From the NCBI RefSeq assembly GCF_002224285.1, contig NZ_CP022436.1:2356001-2420000 (forward strand): a DNA stretch of 64,000 bases, given 5' to 3'. Shown in pieces: positions 18,333 to 27,654 of the stretch; the first letter of the stretch is position 1; each line of letters begins with the position of its first letter. The notes under the pieces were generated by a model. It was not told the origin of the DNA and searched no databases. It saw nothing but the letters and a program-made list of their open reading frames with translations. This DNA is from Arthrobacter sp. YN (GTDB taxonomy: Bacteria > Actinomycetota > Actinomycetes > Actinomycetales > Micrococcaceae). Made by a program: the position numbers and the translations under genes.

Positions 18333-18860
18333 TTAAGTGCTGGATGCTGTCACAGAGGCTCCATCAGTATCTGTTCCCACAATATGGTAGCCGCGGGCGA
18401 AGTAGACCAATCCGCGCCCTCCGTGCGTTCTAACCTGGGTGACCCGGGCAAAGATAACCGTGTGAGTGCCCACGTCCATGATTCGGTCTACTGAGCAGTC
18501 AACATTGGCAACGGCGCTTTCGAGCAGCGGGCTGCCCGAGCTGCCGGTCGTCCACGTCGCTAAGGCAAGCCGATCCTCTACCGATGCCAGCCCGCCTGCA
18601 AAGGCGGAGGCGAGACTTCGCTGTGATGCTGAGAGCACGTTGACACACAGCACTCCGTTGGTCAGTAGTGGTGGATTCTGCGAGCTACTTCGATTCATGC
18701 ACACAAGCAGCGTAGGCGGGTCGTCAGTAACGCTGGACACAGCAGTGGCAGTGAAGCCCAGCCGGCCAGCCGGGCCAGCGGATGTAACGACGCAAACGGC
18801 AGAGCTGAGACTAGCCATTGCGTCCCGAAAGTCGCCTTTCATCTGGTCAAGAACGCTCAT
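18333..18860 (-). CDS. Flavin reductase, HpaC/StyB-like small component
   Basis: A 175-residue protein of the flavin-reductase-like FMN-binding fold. DFRDAMASLSSAVCVVTSAG opens the domain, GFTATAVSSVTDDPPTLLVCMNRSS forms the flavin-binding core, and the C-terminal VYFARGYHIV matches the family ending. It would use NAD(P)H to supply reduced FAD to the monooxygenase encoded just upstream, with which it overlaps by 4 bases. The operon order (oxygenase then reductase) is that of styAB/indAB-type two-component systems. Confidence 0.88.
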   Translation of the reverse strand: MSVLDQMKGDFRDAMASLSSAVCVVTSAGPAGRLGFTATAVSSVTDDPPTLLVCMNRSSSQNPPLLTNGVLCVNVLSASQRSLASAFAGGLASVEDRLALATWTTGSSGSPLLESAVANVDCSVDRIMDVGTHTVIFARVTQVRTHGGRGLVYFARGYHIVGTDTDGASVTASST

Positions 18861-20155
18861 CCTGCTGCCGCCACCAAGCCCGAGACACCATGGCGCTCGG
18901 CGAAGGCCCTCGCTGCCCTTTCGTCCTTCAGAGCCGGCACGATGGATTCCGGATGAGGAAGCCCGTAGTAGAGCTCATCGGCAGCGCTGGAACTGTGCAA
19001 GGCAGATTCCATGACAATTTGGGCTGCGCGCTCTAGCGGTTGCAGGAATATATTATTGTATTCACATTGGTTGCGACCATAGAAAGACCATATAAGGTCA
19101 TTTACTTTGATCATCCATTCTTCATCGAAGGACTTCCCAGCGTTTAGCGTGATTTGTTCAGCGAGGAACTTCCCGCTTCGGTTTGCAAAGTTTCCACCCT
19201 GCCCACATATGGGGTCAAAAGTAATCGCGGTGTCACCGACCGGCATTATGAGACCACCTGAGGGAAGACGACCAAATGCTCGGCGCACGCCGGGAACGAA
19301 CCGTCCGGCCAACCATCCGTTGGGATCCTCCTCCACGTATTCAACATCATCAATAAAGTGTCTCTCCCACGGCGCGAACTCACGCGAGATCTCTTTGAAG
19401 ATCTCAGTCGCTTCCATACCGTCTTGCGCATCACCAAAGCGGTCGAACACCCCGCCCGGGCGGGCTTCAAGAAGCCAAGCAAACGTGTCACCGGCTGTTT
19501 TGTGCATCCAAGGTCCCCAGAAAAACTCTCCCGCATCTGCATAGAAGTTGAATTTTTGGGGAAGAAATTCCCCTCGATCCGCGAACCATTCACTGACGTG
19601 ACGACCGGATTTGCTGCGCACAACCCCCATAGCGAGATGTCGCTGAGGCTTCGTGAAAACGCTTCGCTCCTCATTCCTGGGTATCAGACGTCCCAGGTCA
19701 GCCTTCCCCGCAGCTAGAACAGTGACATCACTGTCGAAGGCGATGCGGTCTGCTCGTGCAGGGGTGACGGTTTCGAGAACAAGCCTTCCTCCCCTGGATT
19801 CCAAGTCAGACAGCCAGCGGCTTACACGCATCCGCATGTCAATCCCACAGCCTCGGCGCCCATACTCGGTCAGCCCCTGAATGACTTGGGGATTGGGGTC
19901 CCCAACAAACCGAGAGCGGTCCATGAGGACGCCGTAGCCACCCATCATGTTGGTGGACCAATGGTCCATTCCCAACTCACGTTCAATGTCAATGGAAGAC
20001 GCCCAAAGATAATTGGACCCCGTTGGTTTTGAATCGTTGAGCCACTGGGCAGGCGTGCGATCTGAGTAAACGGTTACATCGTGCCCGTCTCCCAACAGCG
20101 CATAAGCGAGGATGCATCCCGCTGGTCCCGAACCGATAACACTTACGTTTGCCAT
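18857..20155 (-). CDS. Styrene/indole monooxygenase StyA-like oxygenase component
   Basis: A 432-residue FAD-dependent group E monooxygenase. It has the N-terminal dinucleotide-binding motif VIGSGPAGCILAYALL (residues 6-21) and a late flavin-site motif TFDPICGQGGNFANRSG, equivalent to the DPxxGQGAN stretch of StyA. Members epoxidise styrene or indole using reduced flavin from a partner reductase. Here the partner lies immediately downstream. No downstream styrene-oxide isomerase or phenylacetaldehyde dehydrogenase is present, so an indole-type or other detoxifying oxidation is as likely as styrene use. The start is about 430 bases from a LacI operator and divergent from the intact lacI gene. 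Confidence 0.87.
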   Translation of the reverse strand: MANVSVIGSGPAGCILAYALLGDGHDVTVYSDRTPAQWLNDSKPTGSNYLWASSIDIERELGMDHWSTNMMGGYGVLMDRSRFVGDPNPQVIQGLTEYGRRGCGIDMRMRVSRWLSDLESRGGRLVLETVTPARADRIAFDSDVTVLAAGKADLGRLIPRNEERSVFTKPQRHLAMGVVRSKSGRHVSEWFADRGEFLPQKFNFYADAGEFFWGPWMHKTAGDTFAWLLEARPGGVFDRFGDAQDGMEATEIFKEISREFAPWERHFIDDVEYVEEDPNGWLAGRFVPGVRRAFGRLPSGGLIMPVGDTAITFDPICGQGGNFANRSGKFLAEQITLNAGKSFDEEWMIKVNDLIWSFYGRNQCEYNNIFLQPLERAAQIVMESALHSSSAADELYYGLPHPESIVPALKDERAARAFAERHGVSGLVAAAG

Positions 20156-20807
20156 AAATTCTCCGAGGAAGTGAGAAGGGCATTCGCGGAAGCCCTAGAG
20201 ATATGATGTCTTGCACTACAGACGTTAGACCAATAGCGGGCGAGCTGACGTCGCTCACCTGTTAATTCGATGTAAAACATGCTCACAGGCGCTGACATCC
20301 CCTGCTGGGGCGACATTGCCGCGGTCTGATTTTGCGGTCCATTTGGACCCCCAATGGCTGACGATTCGCCTAAACTCAGGGGAGTAGTTCACATTCCAGC
20401 AGCTTGGAGTGAGTCTCTGCCTGCGCCGATGTGTCGCCGATCCGCAGGCTGTTGTTTCCGCGGACGAACGCCAGCTGCAGGGGTACAACATCGAAACCGC
20501 CGCTGCTAACTGTCTGTGGACGTCCGCCGGTTGTGCGGCGACGCCGCCTTGCGCTTTTGCCATCTGCTACCTCATTGTCCAAGTGCGTAATCGATTACGC
20601 AAGTGCTACCAGAGTATGAATGAGGAGATATGCTGTCAAGCAAGTCGTCTACTGTAGCTTTGGCCTAGGTGCAGGGAGCCCCTTGGAATACGCACCCAAA
20701 TCCGCTTTAAGCCATGCCGTCCGGGCCGAGTCCAACATCCTGGGGGGTGCATCTGGGATCTTTTGGCAAGGCGCGACGTTGAACGAGGTTGGAAAGGGAA
20801 CGGAACC
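20156..20807. other. Divergent intergenic region with second operator copy
   Basis: 652 bases between the leftward monooxygenase operon and the rightward lacI gene. No convincing gene is seen; short frames here lack motifs. It contains the palindrome at 20584-20601 and the block CCATCTGCTACCTCAT at 20567-20582 shared with the region before the lacI remnant. Confidence 0.6.
20584..20601. promoter_or_regulatory. LacI-family operator, perfect 18-bp palindrome (second copy)
   Basis: TGCGTAATCGATTACGCA, identical to the site at 16188-16205. It is 206 bases upstream of the intact lacI start, almost the same spacing as in the other copy, consistent with autoregulation and with control of the divergent monooxygenase pair. 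Confidence 0.8.
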
Positions 20808-21833
20808 ATGCCGGTCGTAACTTTGAACGATGTGGCAATTGCTGCCGGTGTTTCCGTTGGTACGGCCTCGCGGGCCATGACCGGCCGCGGTCGGGTCTCG
20901 ACAGAGACAATTGAGCACGTCAGGTCTGTCGCCTCTGGACTCGGCTATAAGCCGAATGTGATTGGACAGGCCCTTCGTCGCGGCAGTTCGAACACGGTGG
21001 GCATGGTCGTGCCGCACATTGAGAACCCATTCTTTGCCGAGCTTATTCGTGCGGTGGAGTCCGGTCTTCATGACAAGGGGTATCAGCTCATAGTCGCTGA
21101 TTCCCACGCTAACTCTGAAGCGGAAGAACAGCGGCTCAGCCTTCTACTGGCCCGACAGGTAGACGGGATCTTAGTAGTTCCAGCCTGCTACGGGCAGTCT
21201 GCCGCTGCTGTTGGTGCCACCGCTGGAGAGATCCCGCTCGTGCAACTGGACCGCCGCGCTGGAGAGAATATCGCGGACTATGTCGGTGTTGATAACAAGG
21301 CCGGAATGCTGCTCATTGCCCAGCACCTGGCAGGTCAAAGCGTCCGGACCGTCCAGTATGTGGGGGGCGACGACGCTACAACTCCCGGGACGGAGCGAGC
21401 CGCGGCTTTCGACGAAGCCAGTAGAGAGGCGGGACTTGTCCTCGTTGGAAGCTACCGTCACCAGTTCACTTATGAGACAGGTAGTCAGGCGATGAGTATC
21501 CAGGACCCTATTCCTGACGCTATCGTCTGCGGAGACGACCTGATTGCGCTTGGCGCATTCGGACAATTAAAGCGAGCCGGAGTGTCTGTCCCCGAGCAGG
21601 CAAAACTGACTGGTTTTGATGGCACCGTTCTGTCAACAATCGTGGAACCCTCGTTGACGACCATCAAACAACCTCTGGAACAGATTTCGGCTGCCGCAAT
21701 CGAGGCTCTCGTTCGCCGTATCCTCGGCCACGCGCCCACCACGTTGGTCCACGAACAGTTCAAACCAAGCCTCCAGATAGGCGGTACCACCGCCACTCAG
21801 CTAGGGAACCCAGAAGCTTCCTTCACAAAATGA
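20808..21833 (+). CDS. LacI-family transcriptional regulator (RbsR-like)
   Basis: 341 residues from the ATG at 20808, behind GGAAAGGGAACGGA; the frame is open 45 bases further up without a better site. The N-terminal HTH is VTLNDVAIAAGVSVGTASRAMTG, followed by hinge residues (GYKPNVIGQALRRGSSNTVG). The periplasmic-binding-protein-like domain holds VVPHIENPFFAELIRAVESG, CGDDLIALGAFGQL and FDGTVLSTIVEPSLTTIKQP. It would bind the palindromes at 20584 and 16188. It is the only functional regulator of the pair, so it is the candidate controller of both the nucleoside operon ending at 15802 and the monooxygenase pair. A ribose-like or nucleoside effector is plausible from family resemblance. Confidence 0.92.
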   Translation: MPVVTLNDVAIAAGVSVGTASRAMTGRGRVSTETIEHVRSVASGLGYKPNVIGQALRRGSSNTVGMVVPHIENPFFAELIRAVESGLHDKGYQLIVADSHANSEAEEQRLSLLLARQVDGILVVPACYGQSAAAVGATAGEIPLVQLDRRAGENIADYVGVDNKAGMLLIAQHLAGQSVRTVQYVGGDDATTPGTERAAAFDEASREAGLVLVGSYRHQFTYETGSQAMSIQDPIPDAIVCGDDLIALGAFGQLKRAGVSVPEQAKLTGFDGTVLSTIVEPSLTTIKQPLEQISAAAIEALVRRILGHAPTTLVHEQFKPSLQIGGTTATQLGNPEASFTK

Positions 21834-22178
21834 GAAACTAAAGGTTGGCAGGAACCACTCAGCCGGAGTCCTGGGACGTGGGAGCTCTTCTCCGTACCGG
21901 ATCACCGCCTTCTAAATGCGAGGCCTGTATCCCCACCACACGCCGTCGGCTCAGTGGCCGCTTCTCGCTGTACCAGAATGATGACCAGTGACCGTCCGGA
22001 GCCCTCTTATCTGATCCCCGACGGTCGTCCGAAGCGGACGTATACAACAGACAAGTGGCCTCGCCCTTGTCCCGGTGGGAAGCGCACTCCTCTTTGGTCG
22101 TTCCTCGAACGGACCGCCCATTTCCCCCCATTTTGACGGCGACTAAGCTGTCCGGATGATGACCGCAGAGCTGGGGGT
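21834..22178. other. Intergenic region between convergent genes
   Basis: 345 bases between the lacI stop and the epimerase stop. No gene, clear terminator hairpin with T-run, or repeat is seen. Confidence 0.5.
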
Positions 22179-23030
22179 CTACTGGAGTAATGTGAGCCGG
22201 CTATTGAACGTTCGTTTCGCACCAGGTTGGAGCAGCCCTTGCCCCGGTTGCCGGACGATCTCATCAGTAAAGGTCTCGGGGGTGGGCAGCCCGGACCACG
22301 GCTCCAAACATATAAAGTCTGCGCCGGGCTGCGTCCACACGGCGAACTGCTGGAATTTTCCGAAGTTCATATTGAGTACGGGCCCGTGGGGAGAGATGTA
22401 CTGGACGGCGTTGCTGTTTACCGATTCAAAGATGACAGCTCCGTTGGCGCATATGCCCTCGTCCAAATGGAGGACCCTGCCCTGAAGCGGGGAGGGATGG
22501 CTGCCCGCGGTAAGTTGTGCGAGAGAGTTGACCCGTCGAACCGTAGGAGATTCCTCTTGGTCAAACACCAGTTGCCATCCAGGCTCCGGGTCCCAGTGGA
22601 AGGCTGGATGCCAACCGATGGATGCTGGCATCGGGTCCTGCCCGGTGTTGATCAGGGCGACGGCGAGGTTGAGTGAACTTCCCTCGATCTTCCACGTGGT
22701 TTTCAGGCTGAATGGAAACGGGAACATCGCTGCTGTTGTTTCGTTGCTGTTGAGCAACAAACCAACTGAACGGGGTGTGGACTCGAGAACCTCGAATTCC
22801 ATCTCCCTGGCGAATCCGTGCTTCGGCATTGAGTAGGTGCTGCCGGCGTGATGAAGGACATCGTCGACCAGGCGCCCGATGATAGGGAACAGCAAAGGTG
22901 CGTGGTGGGGCCATTGCGGTCCTCCGGACCACATTAATTCCACACGGTTCCGATTTTGGAGAGAGACCAGCTCCGCGCCATGAGTGTCAATAACTGCGCG
23001 GAGCTGGTCGTTTTCGAGTTGGATCTTCAT
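22179..23030 (-). CDS. Aldose 1-epimerase family protein (LacX-like)
   Basis: A 283-residue galactose-mutarotase-fold protein. It has the N-terminal ELVSLQNRNRVELMWSGG strand pair, HAPLLFPIIGRL, PKHGFAREMEFEV with the conserved HGFAR His, and the late ICLEPWSGLPTP motif containing the catalytic-type Glu region. Family members interconvert alpha and beta anomers of free sugars. It lies at the distal end of the minus-strand sugar-acid cluster, where it would supply the anomer used by a sugar dehydrogenase (inference). Confidence 0.85.
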   Translation of the reverse strand: MKIQLENDQLRAVIDTHGAELVSLQNRNRVELMWSGGPQWPHHAPLLFPIIGRLVDDVLHHAGSTYSMPKHGFAREMEFEVLESTPRSVGLLLNSNETTAAMFPFPFSLKTTWKIEGSSLNLAVALINTGQDPMPASIGWHPAFHWDPEPGWQLVFDQEESPTVRRVNSLAQLTAGSHPSPLQGRVLHLDEGICANGAVIFESVNSNAVQYISPHGPVLNMNFGKFQQFAVWTQPGADFICLEPWSGLPTPETFTDEIVRQPGQGLLQPGAKRTFNSRLTLLQ

Positions 23031-23133
23031 CAGTCCGTTTCCGGGCTCGTACAGAAATCACAATCGTCCGGGCACGAGTGTTGGCTTGGTCCGCCGGCGT
23101 TATAGTCTTTCCGGACCACCAGCCGATGCACGG

Positions 23134-24657
23134 TCATGACTGCGTCTGCGGGAGGTGCAGTTGTCCGTTCACTCGGGTGGGAACGGCAACGACTCCGTCC
23201 TTGAGCTCATCTGGGAGGATCGCCGCGGGAGCATCCTGGTACGTGACCGGGCGCAGGAACCGGCGGACGGCCGTGGCGCCAACGGATGTGTGCAGGGAGT
23301 TAGTCGATGGCCACGGGCCGCCGTGCGTTTGTGCCCAGCCAACACTGACGCCCGTGGGATAACCGTTGTAGATAATCCGGCCTGCTCTAGCCCGCCCAAG
23401 TTCTGTGAGCCGCTCCGTTATCTCGTCGTCATTGCTACCTGTGTGGATGGTCATGGTCAGTGAATGTTCAATCATCATGAGCGCGTTTTCGAGTTCGGGC
23501 TGGTCAGCGTACCGGACGATAACGGCTGAGGGACCGAAGCACTCCTCGATTGTCTTCGGGCGCAGCAGTGACGCGTCGATGCTGTAGAGGGCGGGGGTCA
23601 CTCGGAAACCGCCCTTGTCCGCGATTTTGCCGATGGCTACCTTTTCAATATCGTCGTGATCTTCCAACGACCCGGTGATGACGCCGTAGCTTTCGAAGAT
23701 CCGGCGGTTGAGCAGGGGTGAAACGGCGCTAGTTGCGAGCTCATTGCTAAGGCTCGTAACCACTGCGTCGCCCTGGGGACCTTTGGGGACAAACACGACT
23801 CCGGGCTTGGTGCATAGCTGGCCAGCAGAGGTAGTGAGTGACATCGCCAGTCCGGCGCCGATGTCGGTAGCTCGTTCAGTTGCGGCATTCTGGGTGACTA
23901 CCAGTGGGTTAAGGCTGCTGAGTTCGCCATAGAAAGGGATTGGCTGCGGTCTGCGGCTGATGGCGTCCATGAGGGCAGACCCTCCGCTCAGCGAGCCGGT
24001 GAAACCTACAGCCTGAATGAGTGGGTGGCTGACCAGCGCAGTTCCTGCCTTCTGTCCGAAGACGAGCCCCAAGATCCCTTCGGGGGCTCCATAGTTGCTG
24101 GCTGCGGTCATCATGATGTTAAAGGAGATCTGGGAGGTTTTCGGGTGGGAGCTGTGAGCTTTGAGCACGACGGGGCAGCCCGTGGCCAAAGCTGATGCGG
24201 TATCGCCGCCGATGACGGAAAAGGCGAATGGAAAATTACTGGAACCGAAGACGGCCACAGGTCCAATGGGCTGAAGGATCCTACGCAGGTCCGGGCGCGG
24301 GCCCATGGGGGTTTCGCCAGCCGTATCGATGGACGCCTCCAAGTAGCTGCCTTCTTTGAGGACTCCGGCGAAGAACCGCATCTGGTAACTCGCCCTTTTC
24401 AGTTCCCCAGTCAGACGAACCGTTCCGATCCCGGTTTCCTCATCAGCGGCCCTGATCAGCTCTTCGGCGTTCAGGTCCAGGCTATCTGCGATCGTCTCGA
24501 GCAGCCCTGCTCTTCCTGCCCGGCCGAGGCTATCGAGGTATGGGAACGCCTTCCCGGCGTTTATGACGATGCGGGCAATGTCGGCCGAGGAGCTTTCGGA
24601 TGCCACGGGCTCCAGACGCTCTCCGGTGTAGGGGTTAGTACCTGCGATGGTGGTCAT
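23134..24657 (-). CDS. Aldehyde dehydrogenase, 2,5-dioxovalerate (alpha-ketoglutarate semialdehyde) type
   Basis: A 507-residue ALDH. The cofactor-binding GPVAVFGSSNFPFAFSV, the Glu in YGELSSLNPLV, and the catalytic Cys in TTSAGQLCTKPG match the ketoglutarate-semialdehyde dehydrogenase clade more than general ALDHs. It would oxidise 2,5-dioxopentanoate to 2-oxoglutarate with NAD(P), the last step of Weimberg-type pentose and of glucarate/galactarate oxidation. The adjoining SDR, enolase-superfamily enzyme and FAH-family enzyme supply plausible preceding steps. The assignment to this clade is from motif recognition only. Confidence 0.87.
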   Translation of the reverse strand: MTTIAGTNPYTGERLEPVASESSSADIARIVINAGKAFPYLDSLGRAGRAGLLETIADSLDLNAEELIRAADEETGIGTVRLTGELKRASYQMRFFAGVLKEGSYLEASIDTAGETPMGPRPDLRRILQPIGPVAVFGSSNFPFAFSVIGGDTASALATGCPVVLKAHSSHPKTSQISFNIMMTAASNYGAPEGILGLVFGQKAGTALVSHPLIQAVGFTGSLSGGSALMDAISRRPQPIPFYGELSSLNPLVVTQNAATERATDIGAGLAMSLTTSAGQLCTKPGVVFVPKGPQGDAVVTSLSNELATSAVSPLLNRRIFESYGVITGSLEDHDDIEKVAIGKIADKGGFRVTPALYSIDASLLRPKTIEECFGPSAVIVRYADQPELENALMMIEHSLTMTIHTGSNDDEITERLTELGRARAGRIIYNGYPTGVSVGWAQTHGGPWPSTNSLHTSVGATAVRRFLRPVTYQDAPAAILPDELKDGVVAVPTRVNGQLHLPQTQS

Positions 24658-24684
24658 GTGGTGTGAATCCTTGGATATAGGGGA

Positions 24685-25581
24685 TCAGTGGAAGAGTGAG
24701 GTAGGAGGAAGCTCAGCGTTGCCGGGGTGCATGACCGGAACACCTTCGACCTGCGGTGCGCGGCCCTGCGCCATCATCCCGCCGTCGATGTTGAAGGTCT
24801 GACCAGTGATGAAAGCTGATTCGGCTGAGGCCAGGAAGACAACTCCGGCGGCAATGTCCTCCGGTGAACCGGCGCGTCCCAAAGGGATTTGAGCGGCGCG
24901 GAGTTCCTCTTTGTCATCCCACATGGGTGGCTCTCCTTCAACGGCGATGGCACCCGGACGCAGTGCGTTGACACGGATACCCCAAGGTGCGAGATCTACA
25001 GCTACCGCCCTGGTAAACGACTCCATCGCCCCTTTTACTGAGTCGTAGGGGATGTGGTTACGGTGGGCTCTCTCAGCGCCGTGGGAGCTGATGTTGACGA
25101 TGGAACCCTTTAGATTCGATCTTGCTAGGGCACGTGCTGTCCGCTGCGTGCAGCCGTAGAGCATGTTCATGTTCTTTGCCACGAACAACTCCCAGTCCGC
25201 TGGTGACACGGCCAGGAAGTTGCCCCATGCGGTGTCACCGCACCTTACGTAGGCATTATTGACCAGGATGTCGACAGTCCCGAGAGCTTCCTCGGTTTCT
25301 GCAAACACGCGGTCCACCACAGCGAAATCCGACATGTCTCCGATAGCAGCATGTGCTTGGACACCGGCGTCGCGCAGTTCGGCCACCACTGCAGCTGCTG
25401 CCGTCGCGTCCACGTCATTGACGGCTACGCTTGCGCCTTCTGATCCACAGCGGATCGCTATGGCTCGTCCGATGTTCCGCCCGGCTCCCGTAACGAATGC
25501 TGTGCGGCCAGTGAGCATACCGTGTCCTGTGCTGATGTCAGGGGATGCCCAGGCGGTGCTGTTGGCTTGTTGGTAGTTCAT
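24685..25581 (-). CDS. SDR-family oxidoreductase (sugar dehydrogenase candidate)
   Basis: A 298-residue protein with an N-terminal extension of about 24 residues before the Rossmann motif TGAGRNIGRA. VNNAY replaces the usual NNAG, ISSHG carries the catalytic Ser region, and YDSVKGA the Tyr/Lys pair. The end has ITGQTFNIDGG and then a roughly 30-residue tail. In this cluster it is the likely NAD(P)-dependent sugar 1-dehydrogenase or a keto-acid dehydrogenase. It lies 27 bases from the aldehyde dehydrogenase and 10 from the dehydratase. Confidence 0.88.
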   Translation of the reverse strand: MNYQQANSTAWASPDISTGHGMLTGRTAFVTGAGRNIGRAIAIRCGSEGASVAVNDVDATAAAAVVAELRDAGVQAHAAIGDMSDFAVVDRVFAETEEALGTVDILVNNAYVRCGDTAWGNFLAVSPADWELFVAKNMNMLYGCTQRTARALARSNLKGSIVNISSHGAERAHRNHIPYDSVKGAMESFTRAVAVDLAPWGIRVNALRPGAIAVEGEPPMWDDKEELRAAQIPLGRAGSPEDIAAGVVFLASAESAFITGQTFNIDGGMMAQGRAPQVEGVPVMHPGNAELPPTSLFH

Positions 25582-25591
25582 TCCTTCTCTT

Positions 25592-26764
25592 TCACGGTGA
25601 GGTGATGTCCAGGGTGTGCGTGGGTAGTGCCCACATTCTCACTGCGTCCTCGTTGATCTCGACGCCCAGGCCACTGCCGGTCGGGACTTGGACGCGGCCG
25701 TTTTGTGCCAAGATTGGCTCCTTTAGGACACCTTCGCGGAAGGGGTTCTCGCCACGGTCATATTCGAGCATCGGCGCGTAGGCGTTCCGCTCCCCGAACG
25801 GTGAGGTCGGAAGTGTGGAGAGCAGCTGGAGCGTTGCGGCAATCAGGACGCCCGTACCCCAGACATGTGGAGCGACCCGGAGGTTCCATGCGGTGGCCAT
25901 CTGCGAGATCACCTTTGCTTCTGTGAACCCGCCACAGACAGAGAGGTTGGGCTGGACAACATCGATACGCTTCTCTGCGATGTAATCCCGGAAACCGAAT
26001 CTCGTGTACAGGGCCTCGCCTGCAGCCAGTGAAAGCCCTGTTTGGTTGCGAAGCATGGCCCAGCCGCGGATCTCGTCCGGTGGTAGTGGCTCTTCGATCC
26101 AATAGGGGTCAAAAGTCGTGACTTCCCGCAAAGAGGCAAGGACAGTGTCTACAGTCGCGTTCGCGTTGTAGTCCACCATCAGCACCCCAGTGGGACCGAG
26201 AAGTTCCCTTGCAATGCCTGTGCGTTCTGCATCATCACGGACACCGGAACCGATTTTGATTTTCGCGGAAGTGAAACCCTCCGCCACCGCTTCCTCGATG
26301 TAGGCCCTGAGCGGACCGCTGTCACCTTTGTCGTGATAGTAGCCAGTCGAGGCGTAGGCGGTGACTTCGTCGCGTACTCTTCCACCCAGCAGGGCCGAGA
26401 CCGGAACGTCGTAAGTCCTGGCGGCGGCGTCCCACATCGCGGTGTCGAGACCGCTGATGGCGGCCACGTGTAACCCACCCGTCGTCAAGTGGTAACCGGT
26501 GCTGAGCCGATTCAGCCAGGTTCCTTCCCTCACCTCGAGGGGCTTCCCGATGACTGCCCTAGCCAGGTCTTCCAAGTACGCTGCGACGATCCTGGGCGGT
26601 CCGAACGATTCACCCCAACCGACTATGCCATCGGAGGTTGTGACCTTCACCAGGGTCGCTGATCGTGCCAGAACACTCACCTTCGAGGGCCCAAAGCCAC
26701 CGTTAGGCAGTTGGTGCTCCAAGGGGAAGGTCTCGATCCGCCGAAGGGTTGGCTGCCTAATCAT
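25592..26764 (-). CDS. Mandelate racemase/muconate lactonizing enzyme-family dehydratase
   Basis: 390 residues from the ATG at 26764, which overlaps the permease stop by 8 bases; a start 12 bases upstream is also open. Enolase-superfamily marks are FTSAKIKIGSG (KxK base), VDYNANATVD and WIEEPLPPDE carrying metal ligands, AAGEALYT with the third ligand, and APHVWGTG with a late His. This is the pattern of acid-sugar dehydratases, which convert aldonates to 2-keto-3-deoxy acids. The exact sugar acid is not determinable from sequence alone. Its coupling to an ABC importer suggests direct uptake of the acid or its sugar. Confidence 0.88.
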   Translation of the reverse strand: MIRQPTLRRIETFPLEHQLPNGGFGPSKVSVLARSATLVKVTTSDGIVGWGESFGPPRIVAAYLEDLARAVIGKPLEVREGTWLNRLSTGYHLTTGGLHVAAISGLDTAMWDAAARTYDVPVSALLGGRVRDEVTAYASTGYYHDKGDSGPLRAYIEEAVAEGFTSAKIKIGSGVRDDAERTGIARELLGPTGVLMVDYNANATVDTVLASLREVTTFDPYWIEEPLPPDEIRGWAMLRNQTGLSLAAGEALYTRFGFRDYIAEKRIDVVQPNLSVCGGFTEAKVISQMATAWNLRVAPHVWGTGVLIAATLQLLSTLPTSPFGERNAYAPMLEYDRGENPFREGVLKEPILAQNGRVQVPTGSGLGVEINEDAVRMWALPTHTLDITSP

Positions 26765-27652
26765 CGTCTGCGGCACCCTTCACTTGTCCGACAATCTGGG
26801 TGGGGTTGACGAATCGCAGCGCAATCATGAGGAGCAGCGAGGTCATGACCGTGTAAATGACGGCCATGGCGTCGATGCTCTGCGCGCTGCGGATACCGGT
26901 TGAGAAGGCCGCAGAGTATAGGGCCACGATGAGGGTTTCACTCTTGGGGCCGGCGACCAAGAAGGTCAGTTCGAACATGGCGACGGTCCGGACGAGAATC
27001 AAGACGCCGGCGGCCAGGATGCCGGGGGTGAGAAGAGGCACAAGTACCATGCGGAACATTTTCCAGGTGTTGGCTCCGCACATACGCGCGGCTGACTCTA
27101 GATTCCGGTCCAACTGGCCAATAAAGGGGGTCATGACGAGAATGACGAACGGCAGTGCCGGAACAAGGTTGACCAGGATGACACCGGTAAGGGACCCGGC
27201 GAGCTGGAGTTGGTACATCAAGGTGGCCAACGGTACGCCGTAGGTGATGGGAGGAAGCATCACCGGCAGGAGCATCAGGAGCATAACTAGCTTCTTGCCG
27301 GGAAAATCTCTGCGAGCCAAAGCGTATGCGGCGGGTACTCCGAAAGCCAGCGAAAGGGCAAGGACACTGAATGTCACCTGGAGCGTCGTTACCAGGACGT
27401 CACCGAGGTTGAAGTCCTGCCACGCTTGACCGAACCACTGAAGAGTGAATCCCTCAGGAAGGGGACCCTTGAACCACGTGGTTCCGAAAGCGTTGACCAC
27501 GACGGAGAGTATGATGCCGGCGAGGTTGAGGAGGAAGAATCCCACAGCAACCCAGACAGCGACCTGCAGCAGGGAGCGTTTGGTCCTTTTCGTTGCTGAC
27601 GGTGCTTCGGTTGCCCGCCTTGACGTGCTGGGGGAGTAGTCGTAGTAGTCAT
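26757..27652 (-). CDS. ABC transporter permease, PotC/FbpB-like, with N-terminal frame break
   Basis: The permease body (about 275 residues) reads intact, with six helices and the loop ESAARMCGANTWKMFRMVL. No start codon exists in that frame after the preceding gene. The natural start is the ATG at 27652, with AGGAGG upstream, and it lies in another frame (MTTTTTPPARQ...). One extra A in the four-A run (27587-27590 on the plus strand) joins them and gives a basic RKRTKRS segment just before the first helix, exactly what such permeases have. I therefore treat it as one gene with a one-base homopolymer loss, either real or an assembly error. Confidence 0.75.
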
Positions 27653-27654
27653 GA

